Below are positions 33,308-41,364 of a stretch of DNA of 64,000 bases, one piece after another. The translations under genes and the position numbers were made by a program. Numbering within the stretch: the first letter of the stretch is position 1; each line of letters begins with the position of its first letter. Source of the DNA: Methylobacterium sp. 10 (GTDB taxonomy: Bacteria > Pseudomonadota > Alphaproteobacteria > Rhizobiales > Beijerinckiaceae); assembly GCF_000519085.1 (NCBI RefSeq), contig NZ_KI912577.1, positions 4,644,035 through 4,708,034 on the forward strand, read 5' to 3'. The notes below the pieces were generated by a model. That model searched no databases. It saw nothing but the letters and a program-made list of their open reading frames with translations, and had not been told where the DNA came from.

Positions 33308-34474
33308 ATGCCTTCGGTCGAGTATAATTACGGTGCGACATTCGATCCGGATTTCAGCTCGGCCATATCGATTTCGAGCAATATCTACGACTTCGATACG
33401 TCGAAGTATAAGTTTCGCGCTCAGATCAACCCAGACGAAAACGGGAATGTTATTTCGCAGTTGTACAATGGCACCAGCAATTTGTCCGAAGATTACATCC
33501 TCACCGGTCACGCCGTGAGCTTCAAGATGGACTTTTCCTCCAACACTGGAGGCGTGACTTTAAATGGCTATGACTTCGATGACATCATGACTGGAGGGCG
33601 TGGGAACGACGTCTTTTCCGGTGGCGCGGGCAATGACACGCTGCGTGGCATGGGCGGCATCGACACGTTCTGGGCAGACGACGGCAACGACCGCATCGTG
33701 GTCAGGGAGCCCGGCGCCAGCGTCAATGGCGGTGAAGGTCATGACAGGCTGTTCCTGCGGGGCGCAGACGCATACAGCTTCAGCGACGATACGCTGTGGG
33801 GCATCGAGACGATCCATGTGGGAGCGGGCTCGAAACTGGATCTTTCCGCTGTCACGACGGGCGTGACGATTCTCATGGCGAGCAAGATCGGCAGTCCCAG
33901 CAACATCGTCGGCACCCAGGGCGACGATGTCATCACCGGCGGTGGGGGATACGTCTCGATCAAGGCCGGAGACGGCGACGACGTGATCAAGGGCAGCAGC
34001 GGAACGGCTTACATCGCCGGTGAGGACGGCGACGATGTCATCGCCCTGGGTAAAGGGGGCAAATACGCCTATGGCGGAGACGGCAACGACGTCATCGTCG
34101 GAAGCGACCACCTGCCCAGCATTCTCCACGGTGACGAGGGCAACGACCGTATCAAGGCCGGCGATTCCGGAGCAACGATCATAGGCGGCGCGAGCGCAGA
34201 CAAACTGTTCGCGGGGTCAGGAGACGACACCTTCCTCTTTCAGGCCGGATTCGGCCGCGACGGTGTCTACGGTTTCGACGTCGATGCCGACCAGATTTAC
34301 ATCAGCATCGCCGGCGTCGATGAAGGCGATCTCGTCTTCCGGCCATTGAATGGCGGGCGGAACACGCTGGTGACGTTCGAGGGCGTCGGCGGCGGTGACA
34401 AAATTATTCTGCACGACGTGACGGTGTCCCAGCTGGAACATGGTCCCAGCGGCCTGTTCCTGTTCGGCGCCTGA
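33308..34474 (+). CDS. RTX (hemolysin-type) calcium-binding repeat protein
   Basis: A 388-residue predicted secreted protein. After an N-terminal region without recognised domain (1-95), Gly/Asp-rich RTX nonapeptides of the GGxGxDxUx type run from about 96 to 325: GGRGNDVFSGGAGNDTL, GDGDDVIKG, GEDGDDVIAL, GGDGNDVIVG, GDEGNDRIKAG. These form calcium-binding beta rolls. A last domain (about 326-388) ends in LFLFGA, a hydrophobic tail plausible as a type I secretion signal. There is no N-terminal signal peptide, as usual for RTX proteins. No type I exporter is in the window. It sits between tadC and tadD. A paralogue in decay is at 51556-52791. Confidence 0.88.
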   Translation: MPSVEYNYGATFDPDFSSAISISSNIYDFDTSKYKFRAQINPDENGNVISQLYNGTSNLSEDYILTGHAVSFKMDFSSNTGGVTLNGYDFDDIMTGGRGNDVFSGGAGNDTLRGMGGIDTFWADDGNDRIVVREPGASVNGGEGHDRLFLRGADAYSFSDDTLWGIETIHVGAGSKLDLSAVTTGVTILMASKIGSPSNIVGTQGDDVITGGGGYVSIKAGDGDDVIKGSSGTAYIAGEDGDDVIALGKGGKYAYGGDGNDVIVGSDHLPSILHGDEGNDRIKAGDSGATIIGGASADKLFAGSGDDTFLFQAGFGRDGVYGFDVDADQIYISIAGVDEGDLVFRPLNGGRNTLVTFEGVGGGDKIILHDVTVSQLEHGPSGLFLFGA

Positions 34475-34550
34475 CCCTCGCCACGCTCCATACGCCGTTC
34501 CACGTTGCGATCGCCCCGACACGCCGTCTCGCTCGTCGTGGCGCCGCCGC

Positions 34551-35420
34551 TCAGCCGCGCGGCATCTCGCCGGCGAGCGGGCGGCTCGAGGCTCTCGGTG
34601 CTTTCTGCGCCCGGGCCTGGGCAATCATCGCCCGCAGGGAGGCGGCATTGGCCGCCGCCTCTTCCGGGGTCAGGTCGCCCCGGGTCAACTCCTCCGCCTC
34701 CGCGAGCTTTCCCCTCAACCCGAGGACCAAAGCGAGGTTCTGGCGCACCCGTGCGTCCGCGCGCGGCTGGGCCACGGCGTTGCGCATCACGGCCTCCGCC
34801 TGGTCGAGCTGCCTCGCCAGAGCATAGGAAAGGCCTAGATTGGACAGGACCATGGGATCGTCCGGCTGGATCTTCAGCGCGGCCTCGTAGAAGCCCTGCG
34901 CGCGGGCATGGTCGCCCATCTGGTCGGCCACCGCGCCCTGGGCGGAGAGCACGCGCCAGTCCGGCCGGGCCGGGGTATGGGCGTTCTGGAGCACTTCGGC
35001 GGCTTCGGTGAAGCGTCCGACCTCCGCCAGGGCCTTCCCGTAAGCCGCCAGAACGGCCGAGTTCTTGGCGTTGCGTAGCGCCGTCTGCTGAAGCACGGCA
35101 ACGGCCTGCGGTTTCTGGTTCGTTGCCTTCAGTGCCTGCGCATAGCGCAGGGCCAAGCCGACATCGTTCTGGTCGGCATTGTATTTCTGGCCGAGCGCGT
35201 CGACGTCGCGCAGGGTCACCACCTCGCGGCCTGGTGCACGTCCGAAACTCTTGAGGGAGAGGCCGCCGATCGAGCCGGTGGTCTCCGGTGAGCGCGACTG
35301 GCAGGCGCTCGCCAGTAGACCGAGCAGCGTCAAGCCGGCCAGACGCAGCGGGAACGACAATCCCGTCCGGACCGGCAGCGATGACGAGGGTTGGGGCTGG
35401 TCTGAACGCAACGACACCAT
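34551..35420 (-). CDS. tadD: Tad pilus lipoprotein TadD with TPR repeats
   Basis: A 289-residue predicted lipoprotein required for secretin assembly in Tad systems. The lipobox is LASAC (Cys40). Tetratricopeptide repeats follow from about 75 to 230: LALRYAQALKATNQKPQAVAVL, AYGKALAEVGRFTEAAEVL, and QGAVADQMGDHARAQGFYEAA with LKIQPDDPMVLSNLGLSYAL. The start is the ATG at 35420, with a GTG one codon earlier as an alternative. It is transcribed against the rest of the pilus genes and convergently with the RTX gene. Confidence 0.93.
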   Translation of the reverse strand: MVSLRSDQPQPSSSLPVRTGLSFPLRLAGLTLLGLLASACQSRSPETTGSIGGLSLKSFGRAPGREVVTLRDVDALGQKYNADQNDVGLALRYAQALKATNQKPQAVAVLQQTALRNAKNSAVLAAYGKALAEVGRFTEAAEVLQNAHTPARPDWRVLSAQGAVADQMGDHARAQGFYEAALKIQPDDPMVLSNLGLSYALARQLDQAEAVMRNAVAQPRADARVRQNLALVLGLRGKLAEAEELTRGDLTPEEAAANAASLRAMIAQARAQKAPRASSRPLAGEMPRG

Positions 35421-35482
35421 CACGTGCTCCGCACGAGCCTGCCGGTCGACGCTTCACGCCGCCGGTCGTGCGGTGATAGACC

Positions 35483-35505
35483 GTTAACCCTAATCGCCGG
35501 TTAAC
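35483..35505. promoter_or_regulatory. GTTAACC...GGTTAAC inverted repeat in the tadD promoter region
   Basis: A perfect 7-base inverted repeat, GTTAACC (35483-35489) and GGTTAAC (35499-35505), with a 9-base spacer, lies 63 bases upstream of tadD. The half-site is the same GTTAACC seen before cpaB. It is a candidate operator for tadD, or for the aminopeptidase on the other side. Confidence 0.45.
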
Positions 35506-35566
35506 CTGACTTTAGGGCGTCCAAGGGTCAGCCGGCCGCGCCACGCAATGCCCCCGAGTTCCGACC

Positions 35567-36937
35567 CTGCCCCATCTCAGCGCCGACGATCCCGCCGCCC
35601 TTCCGATCTTCTGCATCCGGAGCGAGGAGTGGAGCAGCTTCGAAGCGGAACTCGGCGCAAGGCACAGGGCCTTCGCCAAAGCGATCGACTTCGTCCCGAA
35701 GGCCGGACGGGTAGCGTTGCTTCCCGCCGAGGATGGCAGTGTCGATCGGATCCTGTTCGGCCTCGGGGACGGAGCCGATCCGTTCATGGTGGGCAAGTTG
35801 CCCGCGCTGCTGCCCCCCGGAACCTACCGGCTCGAACCCACGCCCGCCCTCGACAGGCAGGCCGCTTCCCTGGCGTGGCTGCTCGGAAGCTATCGCTTCA
35901 CGCGCTATCGCAAGCCGCCGCCGAAGGGGCCGCTCCTCGTGACCCCGGAGGGTGTCGATGCCACCGAGATCCGCCGGATCTCCGAGGCCGTCGCCCTCGG
36001 GCGCGACCTCGTCAATACGCCCTCCAACGATCTCGGCCCCGAGCAGATCGAGGCTGTCGCCCGAAAGCTGGCCGAGAGCTACGGTGCGGTGATCTCCGTC
36101 ACCGAGGGCGCATCGCTCGCCCGCGACTTCCCCCTCGTCCACGCGGTCGGCGCGGCCTCCCCCCGCGCGCCTCGTCTCGTCGACATGACCTGGGGGGAAG
36201 CGAACGCTCCGAAAGTGACTCTCGTCGGCAAAGGCGTCGTCTTCGATACGGGCGGCCTCGACATCAAGCCGTCGAGCGGCATGCTGCTGATGAAGAAGGA
36301 CATGGGGGGGGCGGCCGCCGCCCTTGCCGCCGCCGCGATGATCATGGGCGCCGGCCTCAACCTGCGCCTGCGCGTCATCGTTCCCACCGTCGAGAACGCC
36401 ATCGCCGGCAACGCGTTCAGGCCTGGCGACGTGTTCAGGAGCCGCGCGGGGCTGACGGTGGAGATCGGCAATACCGATGCGGAGGGGCGCCTTATCCTGG
36501 CCGACGCCCTCGCCCTCGCGGATGAGGAGAAGCCCGATCTCCTGATCGATTTCGCCACCCTCACCGGAGCGGCGCGGGTCGCCCTCGGTCCCGATCTGCC
36601 GGCCTTCTTCACCGAGGACGAATCCCTGGCCTCGGCGGTCTTCGATGCGGGACAAGTCTCGGCCGACCCGGTCTGGCGGCTGCCGCTTCACCAGCCCTAT
36701 GCGAGCCTGCTCGATTCCAAGGTGGCGGACCTCAACAACGTCTCCGGCGGCCCCTTCGCCGGGGCAATCACCGCCGCTCTGTTCCTGCGGCGGTTCGCGC
36801 CGGGCACGCGGGCGCATGTGCATTTCGATCTTTATGGCTGGAACCCGTCGACCAAGCCCGGCCGGCCGGAAGGCGGGGAAGTCCAGACCGCCCGCCTCGT
36901 CTACGCCCTCCTGAAGGAGCGCTATCCGGCCCGGTAG
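35567..36937 (+). CDS. M17 leucyl aminopeptidase family protein (5' end frame-disrupted)
   Basis: A two-metal aminopeptidase of the M17 (PepA/PepB) family. The catalytic domain shows VGKGVVFDTGGLDIKPS (metal Lys and Asp), MKKDMGGAAAALAAA, NTDAEGRLILADALALA (the NTDAEGRL signature) and FATLTGAARVALG. The N-terminal domain is recognisable from about 35590 (PIFCIRSEEWSSF), but no ATG, GTG or TTG opens this frame before a TTG at 35717. An ATG at 35548 is out of frame by one base, with a run of five C directly after it. Deleting one C would give a clean start. The coordinate given uses a CTG and is provisional. Translation start or a sequencing indel needs resolving. Confidence 0.85.
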   Translation: MPHLSADDPAALPIFCIRSEEWSSFEAELGARHRAFAKAIDFVPKAGRVALLPAEDGSVDRILFGLGDGADPFMVGKLPALLPPGTYRLEPTPALDRQAASLAWLLGSYRFTRYRKPPPKGPLLVTPEGVDATEIRRISEAVALGRDLVNTPSNDLGPEQIEAVARKLAESYGAVISVTEGASLARDFPLVHAVGAASPRAPRLVDMTWGEANAPKVTLVGKGVVFDTGGLDIKPSSGMLLMKKDMGGAAAALAAAAMIMGAGLNLRLRVIVPTVENAIAGNAFRPGDVFRSRAGLTVEIGNTDAEGRLILADALALADEEKPDLLIDFATLTGAARVALGPDLPAFFTEDESLASAVFDAGQVSADPVWRLPLHQPYASLLDSKVADLNNVSGGPFAGAITAALFLRRFAPGTRAHVHFDLYGWNPSTKPGRPEGGEVQTARLVYALLKERYPAR

Positions 36938-36946
36938 CGGGATGCT

Positions 36947-37912
36947 TCACGCCGCAAGCTGCGCCTTTTCCGCGATGTAGGCGACGCGGACGACGTCCTT
37001 GCCATAGGTTCGCTCCAGGCGGCGCACGGTGAAATGGGCGCGCGCCATCGCCTGGAAATGGTTCATGAACGCGGTGTTCACGGCCGCTCCCCCGACCGCG
37101 CCAAGGATCGGCACGGCCTGCGCTGCGACCTTCTGCGACACGACGAGGCCGAACCGGGCGGCGATCTGCGTGGAGAAGCGGATCAGGGCGGGAGCCGCCT
37201 CGTCGAGCAGGGCGCGGTTGCCGGCATAACGCGCCGCTTCCGACATGGTCTTGGCGAGCGCCGCGCGCACCGCGAAATATCCGCTCTCCGTCAGCGCAGT
37301 CTCGGCACCGCTGCGTCCGCCGAGCGCGAAGACCTGAACGCAGGCCAGGGCGTTTTCCGGGTCCGACAGGTCTTCGCCCTCCTCCCGCGCGATCTGCGCG
37401 ATGGAGCGCAGCATCAGCGTGGTCGAGACCGGCAGTTCCACCGGCAGGGTCGCGATGCCGAAGGCGCCGCCCACGGCGCCGGACAGGGCCGCCATCGCCT
37501 TGTGTCCGAAATCGCCGGTGGGCAGGAAGCGCGCGAAGCGCTCGCCCGCCGTGGTGGCCACCGGCACGGGGAGGTCGTCGAGCGCCGACGCGTCGGTCGC
37601 CCCGGCGGCCGAGGCCGGGACAATGGTCTTCTCGGCCTCCGGCAGGGTCGCGAGGGCCACGCGCAGGGCCGTCCGCATCGCTCCTTCCGTGGCACGCGAC
37701 ACCGCATCGGTCACGGGCGCCGGAAGGCTGCGGCTGATCATCTCGAGGGGAGCCCCCGCCACCGCGGACAGGCGCGCGGCGAGGCCGGGCGTTTCCAGCG
37801 TACGGACGGCACGAACGAGGGCCGCGCGGTCGGCATCATTGAGGTCCGAGCCGGCCGACCCTTCGGCCGGGGTGGAACGGGTATCGTCGACGAGGGAAAT
37901 GTTGCTCACCAC
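36947..37912 (-). CDS. EcsC family protein
   Basis: A 321-residue protein of the EcsC family, whose role is poorly defined. The domain spans about 110-310, with SGAVGGAFGIATLPVELPVSTTLMLRSIAQIA (about 143-174) and GGAAVNTAFMNHFQAMARAHFTVRRLERTYG (about 276-306). The Gly/Ala-rich segments are moderately hydrophobic and could associate with membrane. It starts with GTG, overlapping the last base of the upstream permease gene, so the two are translationally coupled. Confidence 0.85.
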   Translation of the reverse strand: MVSNISLVDDTRSTPAEGSAGSDLNDADRAALVRAVRTLETPGLAARLSAVAGAPLEMISRSLPAPVTDAVSRATEGAMRTALRVALATLPEAEKTIVPASAAGATDASALDDLPVPVATTAGERFARFLPTGDFGHKAMAALSGAVGGAFGIATLPVELPVSTTLMLRSIAQIAREEGEDLSDPENALACVQVFALGGRSGAETALTESGYFAVRAALAKTMSEAARYAGNRALLDEAAPALIRFSTQIAARFGLVVSQKVAAQAVPILGAVGGAAVNTAFMNHFQAMARAHFTVRRLERTYGKDVVRVAYIAEKAQLAA

Positions 37913-39396
37913 TACTGTCTCATCCGTGTTCCGGGCGCCGGCGCGCCGGGCCGATCGCTGGAAGCAAGCGTGAGGCCCGCGGGATGGTTCCCGCTCACGG
38001 TCTCGGTGTCGCCCGAGGCGGCGGTCTCGAAGGCGGCGGTCTCGAAGGAGGTGGTCTCGGCGGCCACCCGGCCGGCGCTGCGCTCACCGGCACGCCCGAC
38101 GAAGAAGCAGAGGATCACCACCGGGATACCCACGGCCGCCGTGAAGGCGAAGAAGACCGGGTAACCGTAGCTGGCCACCATGAAGCCGGACGTGCCTGCC
38201 ACGAGTTTCCCCGGCAGCGCGTAGAGCGACGAGAACAGCGCGTATTGCGTGGCCGCGAAGCCCGGCGCCGTGAGGCTCGACATGTAGGCGATGAGCGCCA
38301 TCCCGGCGAAGGATCCGCAAAAATTGTCGATGGAGATCGCGGTGGTCAGGCGCCACACCTCCGGTCCGCCATAGGACAGCCACGAGAAGGAGAGGTTGGA
38401 GGCCGCGCCCAGGAACGCGCCGGTGACGAGGGTGGGGAACAGCCCGAGCCGGGTCATCGCCCAGCCGCCGACGAAGGCGCCGGCGATGCCGACCCAGATG
38501 CCGTAAAGCTTCGACACCGCGCCGATCTCGGTGAGGGTGAAGCCGATCTGCCGGTAGAGCGGGCTCGCCATCACGCCGGAAATGAAATCCGGCATCCGAT
38601 AGAAGGCTACGAGGACGAGGATCGCCCATAGGCCCGGGCCGAGGCGGGTATGCAATTCGGTGAGGGGTTCGAGGACCGCGGCACGGAACGACCAGACCTT
38701 CGCCGGTGCACCGGCCGGCGGCAGCGGTGCGGCGCTCGGAGCGTCGGACTGCTTCCTGTCGTAGGCGGGCGCCAGGAGCGCGGCAATCATGCCGACGCCC
38801 ATGAGCCCGGCCATGCTGAAATACGCGACCGACCATCCCGCCCAGTCGGCGATGAACAGGGCGCCCGCACCGGCGCACATGAGCGCCAGCCGGTAGCCGA
38901 GGTTCGAGGTCGCCGCCATCACACCCTGGAGATCGGTGCCGGCGGCATCGATGCGCCATCCGTCGATCACGACGTCCTGGGTCGCGGCGCAGATCGCCAC
39001 CAGGAACGCCCCGAGGCCGAGGAGGACGAGGCTGGTCGCCGGGTTGGCTGTCGCCATGAGCGAGAGCGCGAGGGCGACGGCCACCTGTGTCGCGATCATC
39101 CAGGACCGCCGCCGGCCGATACGAACGCTCAGGACGGGAACGTCGAAACGGTCGATGAGCGGCGCCCAGAGGAACTTCAGGGTGTAGGGCAGCGCCAAGT
39201 AGCTGAAGAGGCCGATCGCCTTGATGTCCACGTCGGAATAGGCGAGCCGCGTGGAGAAGGTGCCGAGCACGAGGAGCAGCGGCAGGCCGGACGAGAAGCC
39301 CAGTGCCAGCATCAGGACGATGCGCGGATCCTCGAAGATATCCCGCAAGGCGAGCTTCCCGCGCACCTTTCCCGATACCGCTGGACTCTGAGCCAT
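37912..39396 (-). CDS. ampG: AmpG-type MFS permease (muropeptide transporter)
   Basis: A 494-residue major facilitator with about 12 hydrophobic segments. The N-terminus has the AmpG blocks LMLALGFSSGLPLLLVLGTFS, LALPYTLKFLWAPLIDRFDVP (about 68-88) and GRRRSWMIATQ. AmpG brings anhydro-muropeptides into the cytoplasm for cell-wall recycling and can influence beta-lactamase induction. The C-terminal about 50 residues are a polar Ser/Thr/Gly-rich tail. It is coupled to the EcsC gene by a one-base overlap. No ampD/ampR is nearby, so the substrate is inferred from family only. Confidence 0.88.
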   Translation of the reverse strand: MAQSPAVSGKVRGKLALRDIFEDPRIVLMLALGFSSGLPLLLVLGTFSTRLAYSDVDIKAIGLFSYLALPYTLKFLWAPLIDRFDVPVLSVRIGRRRSWMIATQVAVALALSLMATANPATSLVLLGLGAFLVAICAATQDVVIDGWRIDAAGTDLQGVMAATSNLGYRLALMCAGAGALFIADWAGWSVAYFSMAGLMGVGMIAALLAPAYDRKQSDAPSAAPLPPAGAPAKVWSFRAAVLEPLTELHTRLGPGLWAILVLVAFYRMPDFISGVMASPLYRQIGFTLTEIGAVSKLYGIWVGIAGAFVGGWAMTRLGLFPTLVTGAFLGAASNLSFSWLSYGGPEVWRLTTAISIDNFCGSFAGMALIAYMSSLTAPGFAATQYALFSSLYALPGKLVAGTSGFMVASYGYPVFFAFTAAVGIPVVILCFFVGRAGERSAGRVAAETTSFETAAFETAASGDTETVSGNHPAGLTLASSDRPGAPAPGTRMRQ

Positions 39397-39714
39397 TCGT
39401 GGAACTCCTGAAGGCTTATGACCCTTTAGGGTCGGCTGCCATGCTCGCCGGACGGTGGTTCGTCCAAGAGGTCGTCACGACGCGGTACGGCCTGTACCGC
39501 CTCCCATGACTGGAATGAAGAATGGTCACCAGGAACTTAATGAGTGCACGTAGTTTGTAGGTGGCTATTGGCTCGCAATGAGACATATCCCTTGGTGACG
39601 GGTCGACATGACGAGGCAACGACCTCGCGATTTATTTGCCAAGGCGGTCGTTTCGGTCTGTGCCGTCGAAAGGCTGCCATCTCTTGAAAGCGGTGGCGCA
39701 AGCGTGATGTCAGG
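39397..39714. promoter_or_regulatory. divergent promoter spacer of ampG and the LOV kinase
   Basis: This 318-base spacer has no gene. It holds a perfect inverted repeat GCGGTAC-5-GTACCGC (39482-39500), an operator candidate. A GGAAC at 39532-39536 is followed 16 bases later by GTT, a loose match to the alphaproteobacterial EcfG general-stress promoter (GGAAC-N16/17-CGTT). Confidence 0.4.
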
Positions 39715-40875
39715 ATGATGGGCAGCAACAACGACCAGGTTCCGGCAGAACTGCGGCCGGCGGGAGACGCCGCCTTGGATTCCAGGATGTTCGCCATGGC
39801 TTTCGACGCCAGTCCAACGCCCATGGTGGTGACCGACCCCCGTGTCGCCGACAACCCCATCGTCTGGGTCAACGACGCTTTTCTCAACCTCACCGGTTAC
39901 GGACGGGCGGAACTGCAGGGTCGCAACTGTCGCCTGCTCCAGGGACCGGATAGCGACCGGCGGGCGATCGACGCCATTCGCGATGCCTTGCGCCGGCAGA
40001 TCCCCGTAGAGGTCGAGCTGTGCAATTACCGCAAGGACGGCTCCAGTTTCTGGAACGCCATGACGATTTCGCCGGTCCGCAACGACGCGGGCGAACTGGT
40101 CTACTACTACGCCGCCCAGGCCGACATGACCGGGAAACACGCTCTCGAACTCGCCCTGCAGGGGACGAACGACGAGCTCGAACGGCAGGTGCACGAACAG
40201 ACCGCCGACCTGCGGGCCGCCCTGGAGGAAAAGACCGCCCTGCTCCACGAGGTCGACCACCGGGTGAAGAACAACCTGCAGGTCATCTCCTCCCTGGTTC
40301 TCCTCAAGGCACGGCGAACCCCCCAGGGCGAGGCGCGGGATGCCCTTCAGGGGATGGCCGAGCGCATCGGCGCGCTCTCCATGGTGCATCGCATGCTCTA
40401 TTCGGCCGGGGACGTGACCCGCTTCAACCTTGGCGAATTCGCCGACGATTTCATGTCCGACCTCACCGCCGGCATCGATCCGGCGCGCACGGCGATCACC
40501 GCCGAGATCGACCCGATTTCCCTGCCGGCCGCCATCGCGGCGCCCCTCGCCCTGATGTTGCACGAACTTGCCACCAACGCCGTGCGCCACGCCTTCCCGG
40601 ACGATCGCGAAGGACGTGTGAGCATTTCCGCCCGGCGGTGCGAGACCGGCCTGCGCCTTCTGATCGAAGATGACGGAATCGGACGGAAGGCCGCGGCGCC
40701 GAACCCCGCCGGCTTCGGATGTTCTTTGGTGGAGATGGTGGTGAAGCAATTGCGTGGGGTCATCACCTGGCACGAGCCCGGCCTGGGCACGCGCGTCGAG
40801 ATCGTCATTCCGCTGCACTCGGAGAGCCCGAGCACGTCCGCGCCGGGCGAAGCCGCGCCAGGGCAGGCAGGGTGA
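39715..40875 (+). CDS. LOV-domain sensor histidine kinase (HisKA_2 type)
   Basis: A 386-residue soluble kinase predicted to sense blue light. The PAS/LOV domain (about 25-135) has the flavin-adduct motif GRNCRLLQG with Cys72, WVNDAFLNLTGY before it and NYRKDGSSFWN after. A coiled-coil linker (about 140-175) leads to the HisKA_2 phosphoacceptor EVDHRVKNNLQVI (His182). The ATPase domain has LHELATNAVRHAF (about 282-294) and DDGIGRK. The C-terminal end is Pro/Ser-rich. The stop overlaps the next gene's GTG by four bases, so it should signal to that response regulator. It is comparable to LovK-LovR pairs of the general stress response. Confidence 0.93.
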   Translation: MMGSNNDQVPAELRPAGDAALDSRMFAMAFDASPTPMVVTDPRVADNPIVWVNDAFLNLTGYGRAELQGRNCRLLQGPDSDRRAIDAIRDALRRQIPVEVELCNYRKDGSSFWNAMTISPVRNDAGELVYYYAAQADMTGKHALELALQGTNDELERQVHEQTADLRAALEEKTALLHEVDHRVKNNLQVISSLVLLKARRTPQGEARDALQGMAERIGALSMVHRMLYSAGDVTRFNLGEFADDFMSDLTAGIDPARTAITAEIDPISLPAAIAAPLALMLHELATNAVRHAFPDDREGRVSISARRCETGLRLLIEDDGIGRKAAAPNPAGFGCSLVEMVVKQLRGVITWHEPGLGTRVEIVIPLHSESPSTSAPGEAAPGQAG

Positions 40876-41351
40876 GCGGCGGAGACGGACTTCGCATCCT
40901 CGTCGTCGAGGACGAGGCGCTCATTGCCCTCGAACTCCAGTGTCTTTTGGAAGATCTCGGCTACGTCATCGCCGGCGTGGCGGGAAGCTCGGCCGAGGCG
41001 ATCGAACTGGGGCGGGAGACCTCCCCCGACATCGCCCTGGTGGACATTCACCTCATCGACGGTCCGACCGGGATCGAGGTGGCGAGGATGCTGAGCCTCG
41101 ACCCGCGCACCAGCGTCGTCTTCATGACCGCCAACGACAAGCGCATTCCTGCGGATTTCGCCGGAGCGCTGGGCGTCATCGCCAAGCCCTATTCGGAACG
41201 CGCGGTGGCCGGCGCATTGCGCTACGTGGCGGCGATCCGGGCCGGCGGGCAAGCCGACGCCAACGAATCGGACGGGTTCAGGCCGGCATCGCAGGGCGTA
41301 TCGGAGGATGACCTCTGGTCGCAGAAACCCTGGATCGGGCCGAGGCCCTGA
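40872..41351 (+). CDS. single-domain response regulator coupled to the LOV kinase
   Basis: A 159-residue receiver protein without a DNA-binding output domain. The acidic pair is E13-D14, the phosphoacceptor D58 (ALVDIHLIDG), Thr86 in FMTAND and Lys105 in VIAKPYSE. This layout resembles LovR and the PhyR receiver group. The last about 40 residues are unstructured and Pro/Ser/Asn-rich. It begins at a GTG that overlaps the kinase stop (GTGA), indicating translational coupling. It probably relays or drains phosphate from the LOV kinase. It converges with mutS 13 bases downstream. Confidence 0.9.
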   Translation: MSGGDGLRILVVEDEALIALELQCLLEDLGYVIAGVAGSSAEAIELGRETSPDIALVDIHLIDGPTGIEVARMLSLDPRTSVVFMTANDKRIPADFAGALGVIAKPYSERAVAGALRYVAAIRAGGQADANESDGFRPASQGVSEDDLWSQKPWIGPRP

Positions 41352-41364
41352 CGCCTCCCGTCCC

